NCBI GenBank assembly: GCA_934670175.1
Contig: CAKUOX010000082.1
Span: 1-8,577, forward strand
Source: an uncultured Clostridia bacterium
Lineage (GTDB): Bacteria > Bacillota > Clostridia > Christensenellales > Aristaeellaceae
Length of the DNA: 8,577 nucleotides
Direction of reading: 5' to 3'
Positions 1 through 5,656 of the stretch are shown here, one piece after another; the first letter of the stretch is position 1, and the number at the start of each line of letters is the position of its first letter. The position numbers were made by a program, and so were the translations under genes. Under the pieces are notes generated by a model. That model did not search any database and was not told where the DNA came from. It was given only the letters and a program-made list of their open reading frames with translations.

Positions 1-168
1 CGGGGCGATTTTTGCGGCGGAAAATCTCATTTTCCAGAGCAAAAATCGTTTCCCTGCAGTTTTTGCGCCCGAAAATCTGAAAAGATTTTAGCAAAAACTG
101 GTGAGGGTGGTCGTGGCGGGGGAGCTTCTTCCCCGTCCACACGCTTGTCAAAAGCGCTTTTGACAAGC
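1..168 (+). repeat. Multi-hairpin intergenic repeat, copy 1 (cut by window start)
   Basis: This non-coding block matches the reverse complement of 1702-1867 at roughly nine of ten positions by eye. It folds into four successive stem-loops. Hairpin A has outer arms 6-15/39-48 and inner arms 19-25/29-35. Hairpin B has outer arms 57-66/91-100 and inner arms 72-78/83-89 with a GAAA loop. Hairpin C is the G-run at 118-123 against 129-134. Hairpin D is a perfect 26-bp palindrome at 143-168. A and B share the core outer arm TTTTTGC, as if one arose from the other. D points toward the 3' end of the MATE gene, 64 bp from its stop codon. The left end may continue outside the window. It could be a MITE/REP-like element or a structured 3' region; no hairpin here is followed by a clear T-run. 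Confidence 0.85.
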
Positions 169-232
169 TGACTCAAGTATAGCATACCCGACTGCCCCTC
201 GGCAAGTATCTGCAGCCTGCGTGCATCCGCGT

Positions 233-1588
233 CTACGCCGCATCGCGCGTGAGGCGGTGCACCCACTTATAGCTGTTTACGCGAATGAACGCCGGGATGC
301 ACTTGAGCAGCTGATCCACATTCACACAAATGATGACCGCGATGGTCGGCCAGTGCCACACCAGCCCGCCCAGCATGGCCAGCGGAATGAACACGAACAG
401 CGACCCCATATCCAGAATCATGATAAAGAACGTATCGCCGCCGCCGCGTATAATGCCCGTGTTCACCGGCATCTGATAGCCGGTGCACGCCAGCACGACC
501 GATTGAATAATCATATACGCATTGGCCAGCGCATAGGTCGCAGCCGAGATCTCGGGCGCATATATGCTCAGCAGCGGCACGCGAATCGCGAACATGACCA
601 GCCCCAGCAGCAATCCGATGCCGACAAACAGGATCTGCAGCGTCACCGTATATTCCCGCAGCTTGGGCGTATCTCCCTCGCCCACGGTTTTGCCGATGAT
701 GACCGAGGCTGCCGACGCTGCGCCCACGGCTGTGACCTTCAGCAGCAGGAATATCGTGCTGGAAATGGACTGCGCAGCGATGGCCGAGTCGTCCATATGG
801 CCAAGGATCACCGTTTGCAGCGCGTTGCTTACGCCCCACATCAGGCCCGAAAGCAGGATCGGCAGCGAGATTTTGGCGAAATCTCGGAAAATGGTTTTAT
901 TAAAGCCCAGCATGTGCTTCAACCGCAGACCCAGCCGTTCGTCGCGCAGGCAGTAGACCGACACGATCGCAAATTCCACAATTCTGGCCGCAAGCGTACC
1001 GATCGCCGCGCCGCGCGCGCCCATTTCCGGTGCACCGAGGTTGCCGCCGATCAGAATATAGTTGATGATAACGTTCACGATCAGCGAAATGACCGATACG
1101 CGCAGGGCAATCTTCACCGTTTCAACCACGCGCATTGAGCTGAGCATCACAGCCGTGAGCGCGAAGAAGATATAAGTGAAACGAATGATCTTCAAATACG
1201 CCACGCCCTCCTCGATGAAGGCTGCATTTTTCGTAAAGAGGCGCAGCACGCCCTGCGGAAACAGGCTGACCAGCACAAACAGCAGCACAGCCAGCGCGAT
1301 TTCAAACCGGACGCCCACACCCGCGATATTTCGGATTTCATCCATGCGCCGCTGTCCCCAATACTGACTGCCCAGCACGATCACCGCGTTCGCGATGGCG
1401 TAGACGACCTGTTGATACACGAATTGCACCTGGTTGACCGCCGCTACACCCGCCAGCGCTGCCTCCGAATAGGTGCCCAGCATCATGTTGTCGGCCAGGT
1501 TGACACTCAGGATCACCGCCTGCTCCAGCATCAGCGCCAGGCAGAGCCTGATAAAGGTTTTGTAGAATGATCTGTCCCTGGTAAGCAT
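233..1588 (-). CDS. MATE-family multidrug/cation antiporter
   Basis: The product is a 451-residue integral membrane protein, normal for the MATE (NorM/DinF) family, which exports drugs or metabolites in exchange for Na+ or H+. About 12 hydrophobic segments can be seen. The N-terminal half carries the ADNMMLG segment (residues 32-38) and the conserved loop GAPEMGARGAAIGT (185-198). The C-terminal half carries RGGGDTFFIMILD (381-393), typical of clostridial MATE proteins. I chose the ATG at 1588 (MLTRDRSFYKTF) over the in-frame ATG at 1609 for three reasons: an AGAGGT ribosome site lies 8 bases upstream, none precedes 1609, and family members commonly begin this way. The gene lies 399 bp downstream of the sugar operon and has its own promoter, so it is probably an independent unit. 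The substrate cannot be predicted. Confidence 0.93.
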   Translation of the reverse strand: MLTRDRSFYKTFIRLCLALMLEQAVILSVNLADNMMLGTYSEAALAGVAAVNQVQFVYQQVVYAIANAVIVLGSQYWGQRRMDEIRNIAGVGVRFEIALAVLLFVLVSLFPQGVLRLFTKNAAFIEEGVAYLKIIRFTYIFFALTAVMLSSMRVVETVKIALRVSVISLIVNVIINYILIGGNLGAPEMGARGAAIGTLAARIVEFAIVSVYCLRDERLGLRLKHMLGFNKTIFRDFAKISLPILLSGLMWGVSNALQTVILGHMDDSAIAAQSISSTIFLLLKVTAVGAASAASVIIGKTVGEGDTPKLREYTVTLQILFVGIGLLLGLVMFAIRVPLLSIYAPEISAATYALANAYMIIQSVVLACTGYQMPVNTGIIRGGGDTFFIMILDMGSLFVFIPLAMLGGLVWHWPTIAVIICVNVDQLLKCIPAFIRVNSYKWVHRLTRDAA

Positions 1589-1591
1589 TTG

Positions 1592-1605
1592 AAAAGACCT
1601 CTTTT
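1592..1605 (-). promoter_or_regulatory. Ribosome-binding site of the MATE gene within a small palindrome
   Basis: On the coding strand the site reads AAAAGAGGTCTTTT. The AGAGGT (1602-1597) is the best Shine-Dalgarno match and sits 8 bases before the ATG at 1588, which decides the start. It lies in the loop of a 5-bp A/T-rich stem, so folding could modestly affect initiation. The stem is weak. Confidence 0.6.
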
Positions 1606-1630
1606 GCATTGATAAGGCATTCAGCGGTCT

Positions 1631-1659
1631 ATTCTATCATGGCGGTGCGCGCCGCACAA
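1631..1659 (-). promoter_or_regulatory. Predicted promoter of the MATE gene (extended -10)
   Basis: On the minus strand the -35 element is TTGTGC (1659-1654). A 17-bp spacer follows, then TAGAAT (1636-1631) preceded by TGA, giving an extended -10 of the form TGnTAGAAT. The predicted start of transcription is near 1624, which leaves a leader of about 36 bases before the ATG at 1588. The -35 matches only three of six consensus bases, but the extended -10 compensates. The promoter lies between the repeat element and the gene. Confidence 0.6.
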
Positions 1660-1676
1660 GCGTTAAACGGTAAAGG

Positions 1677-1696
1677 CTCCGGATCTTCATCCGGAG
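1677..1696. repeat. Stem-loop CTCCGGAT/ATCCGGAG
   Basis: Arms 1677-1684 and 1689-1696 are an 8-bp perfect inverted repeat around CTTC (GAAG on the minus strand). Almost the same hairpin recurs in direct orientation at 1956-1977. It lies about 18 bp upstream of the predicted MATE -35 and has no T-run on either side, so it is unlikely to be a standard terminator. Confidence 0.6.
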
Positions 1697-1701
1697 TCTT
1701 A

Positions 1702-1867
1702 GCTTGTCAAAAAATTTTGACAAGCATGTGGACGGGGAAGCACGCTCCCCCGCCACTGCCACCCTCTCCAGTTTTTGCTAAAATCCTTCGGATTTCCGAG
1801 CGCAAAAACTGCAGGGAAACGATTTTTGCTCTGGAAAATGAGATTTTCTGCCGCAAAAATCGTCCCG
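1702..1867 (-). repeat. Multi-hairpin intergenic repeat, copy 2 (inverted relative to copy 1)
   Basis: Read on the minus strand, this block reproduces 1-168 in the same hairpin order A-B-C-D. The first ~66 bases differ at only two positions. In hairpin B the inner stem changes from AAATCT/AGATTT to AAATCC/GGATTT, so a T-A pair becomes C-G and pairing is kept. The loop shrinks from GAAA to GAA. Hairpin C becomes GGGGGAGC/GCTTCCCC. The terminal palindrome D (1702-1725) keeps its GCTTGTCAAAA arms while its centre differs. The D ends of both copies face the MATE gene. Confidence 0.85.
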
Positions 1868-1930
1868 TGCCCACCGTACACGCCGCTGGGCACGATTGAA
1901 AGCTCGAAAGGGCTTCGACCCTCTCGAGCT
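1867..1930. repeat. Two further stem-loops between the operon end and the repeat
   Basis: The first stem-loop has arms GTGCCCA (1867-1873) and TGGGCAC (1887-1893). The second has arms AGCTCGA (1901-1907) and TCGAGCT (1924-1930), with inner AGGG/CCCT. Together with 1952-1980 they make the downstream flank of the operon almost continuously palindromic. No function is assigned. Confidence 0.5.
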
Positions 1931-1951
1931 CTCTCGGGTTTTTCGACAGAC

Positions 1952-1980
1952 TGAGGCTCCGGACTTCATCCGGAGCCTCA
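1952..1980 (-). terminator. Strong stem-loop after the last operon gene (terminator or mRNA 3' end)
   Basis: This is a perfect 12-bp stem (1952-1963 with 1969-1980), GC-rich, with a 5-base loop. It starts 7 bp after the stop codon of the last permease gene. The transcript beyond it reads CAGTCTGTCGAAAAACC, with no T-run, so it is not a textbook intrinsic terminator. It may mark the 3' end of the mRNA by processing, or slow transcription together with the hairpins that follow. It is also the right end of the palindromic unit 1675-1977. Confidence 0.55.
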
Positions 1981-1987
1981 ATCTGCA

Positions 1988-3019
1988 TCAATTCTTCTTT
2001 TTCACCAGCGGGTGATCCACAAAGTAGTTCAGCACCATGACCAGCAGCAGTACCGCGCCCCAGATCAGCGTGATATAGTAGGGCGAGATCTGCGGGAAGC
2101 GGTTGATGCCGGCCTCCAGCAGCGACAGCAGCACGATGGCCAGCATGACGCCGGAGAGCCTGCCGCGGCCGCCCGTGGGGCTGACGCCGCCGAGCACGGC
2201 GATCAGGATACACTGCAGCGTGTACTGGCTGCCGTAATCCGAGCGCGCCACGGAGTAGTTGGCCAGCATAATCATGCCGCCCAGCGCCGCGCAAATGCCG
2301 GAAAGCGCGTAGGTCTTAATCAGCACGCGATCGACCTTCAGGCCGGAGAAGCGCGCAACCTTTTCGTTCGTGCCGATCATGTACAGCTTCTTGCCGTAGG
2401 TCGTGCGGCTGATCAGGAACCAGATGATCACCGTAATAATCAGGAAGATGATCAGCTGCACCGGAATCAGGCCGGACATAGTGCCGCGCTTGCCGGGCAC
2501 GACCTTGAGCAGCTTGTTGGTAATCATTTCCGAATAAGCATTGGGAATACCGCTGACGGCCTTACCATTGGTAATAACCATGGAAATACCGGTGAGCAGC
2601 TGATTGACGCCCATGGTAGCCAGAATCGGCGGGATCTTGACCTTGGAGACCAGCAGGCCGTTGAGCGCGCCCGCCAACAGACCGCAGACGATGGACAGCA
2701 GCAGCGCCGCGGGAATGACCCAGCCAGCCGCCTCGCCCGCCTCGTTGACCTGGTTCTTCATGAACATCGCCATCATGATGCCGGTCAGGTTCGCAATGCC
2801 CACGGAGGACAGATCGATACCGCCGGTAATCATGCACAGCATCGCGCCCAGCGCCATCAGTCCAAATTCGGGGAAGGTGGTAGCGATCTTCTGGAAGTTC
2901 TTAATGGCGAAGAACTTGTCAAAGCAGGTGATCGCCATGAAGATCAGCCATGCAGCCATCATCAGTACAAGACGGGAAATGTGGCGGTCGCGCCGATACA
3001 GCTTCACTATCGCGTTCAT
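1988..3019 (-). CDS. Sugar ABC transporter permease, RbsC-like (second of two)
   Basis: The product is a 343-residue membrane protein of the BPD_transp_2 family (RbsC/LsrC/LsrD/RhaP type), forming half of the transport channel. It shows about 8-10 hydrophobic segments, the family motif TGGIDLSSVGIANLTG (65-80), a cytoplasmic loop with RTTYGKKLYMIGTNE (205-219), and the late motif AVLGGVSPTGGRG (274-286). The chosen ATG at 3019 overlaps the preceding permease's TGA as ATGA and has AAGGAGG 7 bases upstream (3033-3027). The reading frame stays open further upstream, but that part lies inside the first permease gene and does not look like a membrane protein. Overlap suggests translational coupling and equal amounts of the two permeases, as expected for a heterodimer. 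It is the last gene of the operon. Confidence 0.93.
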   Translation of the reverse strand: MNAIVKLYRRDRHISRLVLMMAAWLIFMAITCFDKFFAIKNFQKIATTFPEFGLMALGAMLCMITGGIDLSSVGIANLTGIMMAMFMKNQVNEAGEAAGWVIPAALLLSIVCGLLAGALNGLLVSKVKIPPILATMGVNQLLTGISMVITNGKAVSGIPNAYSEMITNKLLKVVPGKRGTMSGLIPVQLIIFLIITVIIWFLISRTTYGKKLYMIGTNEKVARFSGLKVDRVLIKTYALSGICAALGGMIMLANYSVARSDYGSQYTLQCILIAVLGGVSPTGGRGRLSGVMLAIVLLSLLEAGINRFPQISPYYITLIWGAVLLLVMVLNYFVDHPLVKKKN

Positions 3020-4044
3020 TTTGCCGCCTCCTTCTTCAGATTGCGCAGACCGGCCTTTTGGGCGCGCGTGACCTGCATGGCGGAAATGCCGGTGCCGACG
3101 ACGATCAGCGCGCCGACGAACACATCCTTCCACACGGTCGGAATGCCGATGAGGATCATGGAGTTTTCTACCGCCACGATCAGCGCCGTGCCCAGCATGC
3201 AGCCGAACAGCGTGCCGGAACCGCCGGCGATGGACGTGCCGCCCAGCACCACGCCCGCGATGATGTTCATTTCCATGCCCAGCATGTTGGTGGGATGCAT
3301 CTGCTGCATCATGCAGATACGGCACATGCCCGCCAGCGCGGAGATCATGCCCACGAACACCAGCATCAAAAAGCGCGTGCGCTTGACGTTAAAGCCCGCG
3401 CGGTGCGCGGAGACCGCGTTGCCGCCAATGGCGTAGATGCCGCGGCCAAACATCGTGCGGTTGAGAATAATGTAGGCCAGAATCAGCACGGCCACCAATA
3501 TCAGGAATGTGGTGGGCATGCGCGAGGTCAGACCCGAGCTCTTATTCTCAGCAATGAACAGTGCCGAAGTGCCGAAAGACTTCATGCCTGCCGGAATCAC
3601 GGCCAGCTGCTTGGAATTGAGCGTGCCCTGCATAATGCCCTTGAACACGTTGGACGTTCCCAGTGTCACGATCATGGCAGGCAGCTCGAAATAGCCGATG
3701 AACAGGCCGTTCAGCGCGCCCAGCACGCCGCCGATAACCAGCGTAATCAGGATCGGCAGCCAGATACCGCCGTTATAGCCGGCGTCCAGCAGCATTTTCG
3801 TGGTGGCAAAGCCCGTCAGCGACGCCAGTGCCGGAAAGGATACATCGAAGCCGCCGGACACGATGACCATGAATTCGCCGATGGCGAATATGCCCGGCAC
3901 GACCAGCGCGCTGAGCAGGTCGACGATGTTGTTCGGCGTGAAGAACTGATGCGAGCGCACCTCAATGAGCAGGCAGAGCGCCAGGAACACCAGCGCGATA
4001 TAGAATTCGTTTCTTCCGGTCAGCTTCCGGATCGTCTTTTTCAT
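3016..4044 (-). CDS. Sugar ABC transporter permease, RbsC-like (first of two)
   Basis: The product is a 342-residue multi-pass membrane protein of the same BPD_transp_2 family as its downstream neighbour but clearly different in sequence. Visible motifs are IVSGGFDVSFPALASLTG (61-78, the GGxD-S signature), NRTMFGRGIYAIGGN (195-209), and AGVVLGGTSIAGGSGT (263-278, with LGGTSIAGG most conserved). Hydrophobic segments fill most of the chain and the C-terminal tail is basic. The ATG at 4044 follows the ATPase stop codon by 15 bp. Its purine-rich ribosome site AGGGGAGG (4060-4053) touches that stop codon, which suggests coupling. Two distinct permeases with one fused ATPase is the arrangement of Lsr, Rha and Ytf systems, unlike the homodimeric ribose system. 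Confidence 0.93.
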   Translation of the reverse strand: MKKTIRKLTGRNEFYIALVFLALCLLIEVRSHQFFTPNNIVDLLSALVVPGIFAIGEFMVIVSGGFDVSFPALASLTGFATTKMLLDAGYNGGIWLPILITLVIGGVLGALNGLFIGYFELPAMIVTLGTSNVFKGIMQGTLNSKQLAVIPAGMKSFGTSALFIAENKSSGLTSRMPTTFLILVAVLILAYIILNRTMFGRGIYAIGGNAVSAHRAGFNVKRTRFLMLVFVGMISALAGMCRICMMQQMHPTNMLGMEMNIIAGVVLGGTSIAGGSGTLFGCMLGTALIVAVENSMILIGIPTVWKDVFVGALIVVGTGISAMQVTRAQKAGLRNLKKEAAK

Positions 4045-4059
4045 TCGCGAGCCCTCCCC

Positions 4060-5544
4060 TTACATCATGTGCGAAAGCACGGTGGCTTCGTCGGCCTGCG
4101 CCGGATCCAGCTTCGCGACGATTTTGCCGCCCTTCATCACCAGCAGATCGGAGCAGTTTTCCAGCACTTCGGGCAGGTCGTCCGAAATGATGATGACCGC
4201 CATACCCTGATCCGCCAGCCGCTGCAGAATCTTATGGATGTCATGCTTGGAGCCGATGTCCACACCCACGGTCGGGCCATTCAGGATCAGCACATCCGGC
4301 TTGCACGCCAGCCACTTGGCCAGCACGATGCGCTGCTGATTGCCGCCGGACAGCGTGGAGCAGGCATTTTTCGGGTCGGGCGTGGCAATCGCCATTTCCT
4401 TGACCCACTTGTCGATCTCCGCCGCCGTCGCCTTGCGGTCTACGATGCTCAGCGCCTTGCTCAGCTGGTCGATCTCCGAAATGACGATGTTGTCCGCAAT
4501 GGACTGCGACAGGAACAGACCCTCGCTCAGGCGATCCTCCGGCACATAGCCGATGCGATTGGCAATGGCGTCGGTCACGCTGTGGATCGTCACCTGCTTG
4601 CCGTCCTTCCAGATCTCGCCGGACTTGGCGCGGCGCAGGCCGAACAGCGCCAGCGCCAGCTCGGTTCTGCCGGAATCCAGCAGGCCGGTGATGCCCAGGA
4701 TTTCGCCGCGGCGCAGCCCGAAGGATACGTCCGTGAACGCGCCGGGCAGCGTGAGCTGCTTTACCTCCAGCACGTTTTCGGTGCTCTGGTAGCTGGGCTT
4801 GAATTTTTCGTTTTCAAATTCGCGCCCCGTCATATAATAGGAGAACTTCTTATCGTCCAGATCGGCGGTATTGCCGCTGACAATCAGCTTGCCGGAACGG
4901 AAGATGGTGAAGCGCTCCGAAATTTCAAATACCTCGTTCAGCTTGTGGCTGACAAACAGAATGGCGATGCCCTGCGCCTTGAGCTTGAGGATGATGTCAA
5001 ACAGCGCGCGCACTTCCTTCTTCGTCAACGCCGTGGTGGGCTCGTCCATGATGATGAGCTTGGCGTTGAACATCAGCGCGCGGCAGATGGCGACCATCTG
5101 CTTTTCGGCAACGGTGAGCGTGCCGACCAGGCGGTCAAGATCCATTTCGAAATTGATCTTGCTCAGCGCCTCCCTGGCGACCTGGCGCATGTGGCGCTTG
5201 TTCACAAATTTGCGGCCTGCGGCCAGCTCCGTATTGATGGCCAGGTTCTCCATTACCGTCAGATTCGGGAAAATGGAAAAATCCTGATAAATGACCTGTA
5301 TGCCCATGGCAATGGATTCCAGGGGCGTAATATGGTTGTATTTCTTGCCGTTGAACTCGATATAGCCGGAATCCGGCTGATATACGCCGCAGATAACCTT
5401 GATCAGCGTAGACTTGCCGCAGCCGTTTTCTCCGGCAAGGCAATGGATTTCACCGGGCTTGATCTCCAGCGAAACGCCCGTCAGCGCCTTGACACCCGCG
5501 AACGATTTGGATATGTCAACGGCTTTGAGCAGGTATTCGGACAT
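4060..5544 (-). CDS. Sugar ABC transporter ATPase, RbsA-like, two fused nucleotide-binding domains
   Basis: This 494-residue cytoplasmic protein has the usual length for RbsA/MglA/LsrA proteins and powers the two permeases. Domain 1 has Walker A GENGCGKST (38-46), Q-loop Q87, a degenerate signature LTVAEKQM (143-150), Walker B IIMDEPT (164-170) and switch His200. Domain 2 has the family's degenerate Walker A, here GLLDSGRTE (287-295), a consensus signature LSGGNQQ (398-404), and an unusual Walker B, LILNGPTVGVD (419-429), where NG replaces the usual DE. The switch His is also absent (IIISDDLPEV). Only the site made of Walker A-1 and signature-2 looks able to hydrolyse ATP. The start has AAGGAGGA 6 bases upstream (5558-5551). 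It follows the receptor gene after a stem-loop gap. Confidence 0.95.
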   Translation of the reverse strand: MSEYLLKAVDISKSFAGVKALTGVSLEIKPGEIHCLAGENGCGKSTLIKVICGVYQPDSGYIEFNGKKYNHITPLESIAMGIQVIYQDFSIFPNLTVMENLAINTELAAGRKFVNKRHMRQVAREALSKINFEMDLDRLVGTLTVAEKQMVAICRALMFNAKLIIMDEPTTALTKKEVRALFDIILKLKAQGIAILFVSHKLNEVFEISERFTIFRSGKLIVSGNTADLDDKKFSYYMTGREFENEKFKPSYQSTENVLEVKQLTLPGAFTDVSFGLRRGEILGITGLLDSGRTELALALFGLRRAKSGEIWKDGKQVTIHSVTDAIANRIGYVPEDRLSEGLFLSQSIADNIVISEIDQLSKALSIVDRKATAAEIDKWVKEMAIATPDPKNACSTLSGGNQQRIVLAKWLACKPDVLILNGPTVGVDIGSKHDIHKILQRLADQGMAVIIISDDLPEVLENCSDLLVMKGGKIVAKLDPAQADEATVLSHMM

Positions 5545-5562
5545 GCTGTATCCTCCTTAGAG

Positions 5563-5577
5563 CGGCGCACCACGCCG
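5563..5577 (-). other. Small GC-rich stem-loop just before the ATPase ribosome site
   Basis: CGGCG (5563-5567) pairs with CGCCG (5573-5577) around a 5-base loop. An overlapping perfect palindrome CACGCCGGCGTG lies at 5571-5582. The stem ends 4 bases before the AAGGAGGA of the ATPase gene and could moderate its translation. It is short and may be chance in GC-rich DNA. Confidence 0.35.
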
Positions 5578-5600
5578 GCGTGTGGAATAGAGGGCTTTTG

Positions 5601-5641
5601 AAAATACGTTGGGGAGCCTTGCGGCTCCCCGCCCGTATTTT
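5601..5641 (-). terminator. Long stem-loop between receptor and ATPase genes (attenuator/mRNA stabiliser)
   Basis: In the transcript, AAAATACG pairs with CGTATTTT (outer arms) and GGGGAGCC with GGCTCCCC (inner arms). The loop is GCAA, a stable GNRA tetraloop, and small bulges separate the stems. It begins 15 bases after the receptor stop codon. Only a TTTT follows on the 3' arm, so read-through into the ATPase and permease genes is expected. Such a structure commonly keeps binding-protein mRNA more abundant than that of the membrane components. Partial termination versus protection from 3' decay cannot be separated by reading. Confidence 0.75.
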
Positions 5642-5656
5642 GGGAAACGTTGAGAA

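Larger units (their letters stand above)
1675..1977. repeat. Hairpin-ended unit with imperfect ~39-bp inverted ends (MITE-like)
   Basis: The left end (from 1675) and the reverse complement of the right end (from 1977) both begin GGCTCCGGAT. Both continue through TCCGGAG, then a CTTGTC/TCTGTC word, into an A-run. By eye about 32 of 39 positions agree. Each end is itself a stem-loop (1677-1696 and 1952-1980). The middle contains copy 2 of the four-hairpin repeat plus two further stem-loops (1867-1893 and 1901-1930). No transposase and no clear target duplication is visible. The unit fills nearly all of the gene-free gap of about 400 bp between the last permease gene and the MATE gene. Calling it a MITE is inference; a cluster of independent palindromes is the alternative. 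Confidence 0.5.

Noticed and set aside
221..1138. Plus-strand open frame opposite the MATE gene
   Set aside because: Same antisense artefact: Arg/Gln/His-rich, no domain, and it covers a strongly supported MATE gene.
1609..1899. Small plus-strand open frame in the gap beside the MATE gene
   Set aside because: It runs through the palindromic repeat, and similar peptide appears wherever the repeat is translated, so it reflects the repeat and not a gene.
1..1980. CRISPR array
   Set aside because: The repeats are two inverted copies with long unrelated DNA between them, with no regular spacers and no cas genes.
1707..2294. Minus-strand frame running from the last permease gene into the repeat
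   Set aside because: It is out of frame with the permease and continues only because the repeat lacks stops; the SLSLSK-type peptide is a mark of palindromic repeats.
3020..3325. Longer start for the second permease
   Set aside because: The extra residues are His/Arg/Gly-rich, overlap the first permease in another frame, and a perfect ribosome site precedes the ATG at 3019.
2012..3436. Plus-strand open frame opposite the permease genes
   Set aside because: Antisense shadow of two membrane-protein genes with no recognisable motif or ribosome site.
2950..5601. Very long open frame on the plus strand (over 880 codons) across the permease and ATPase genes
   Set aside because: It is antisense to three clear transporter genes and reads as low-complexity Gln/His/Arg/Asp-rich sequence, the usual by-product of G/C-biased third codon positions on the other strand. 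Family motifs are all on the minus strand.
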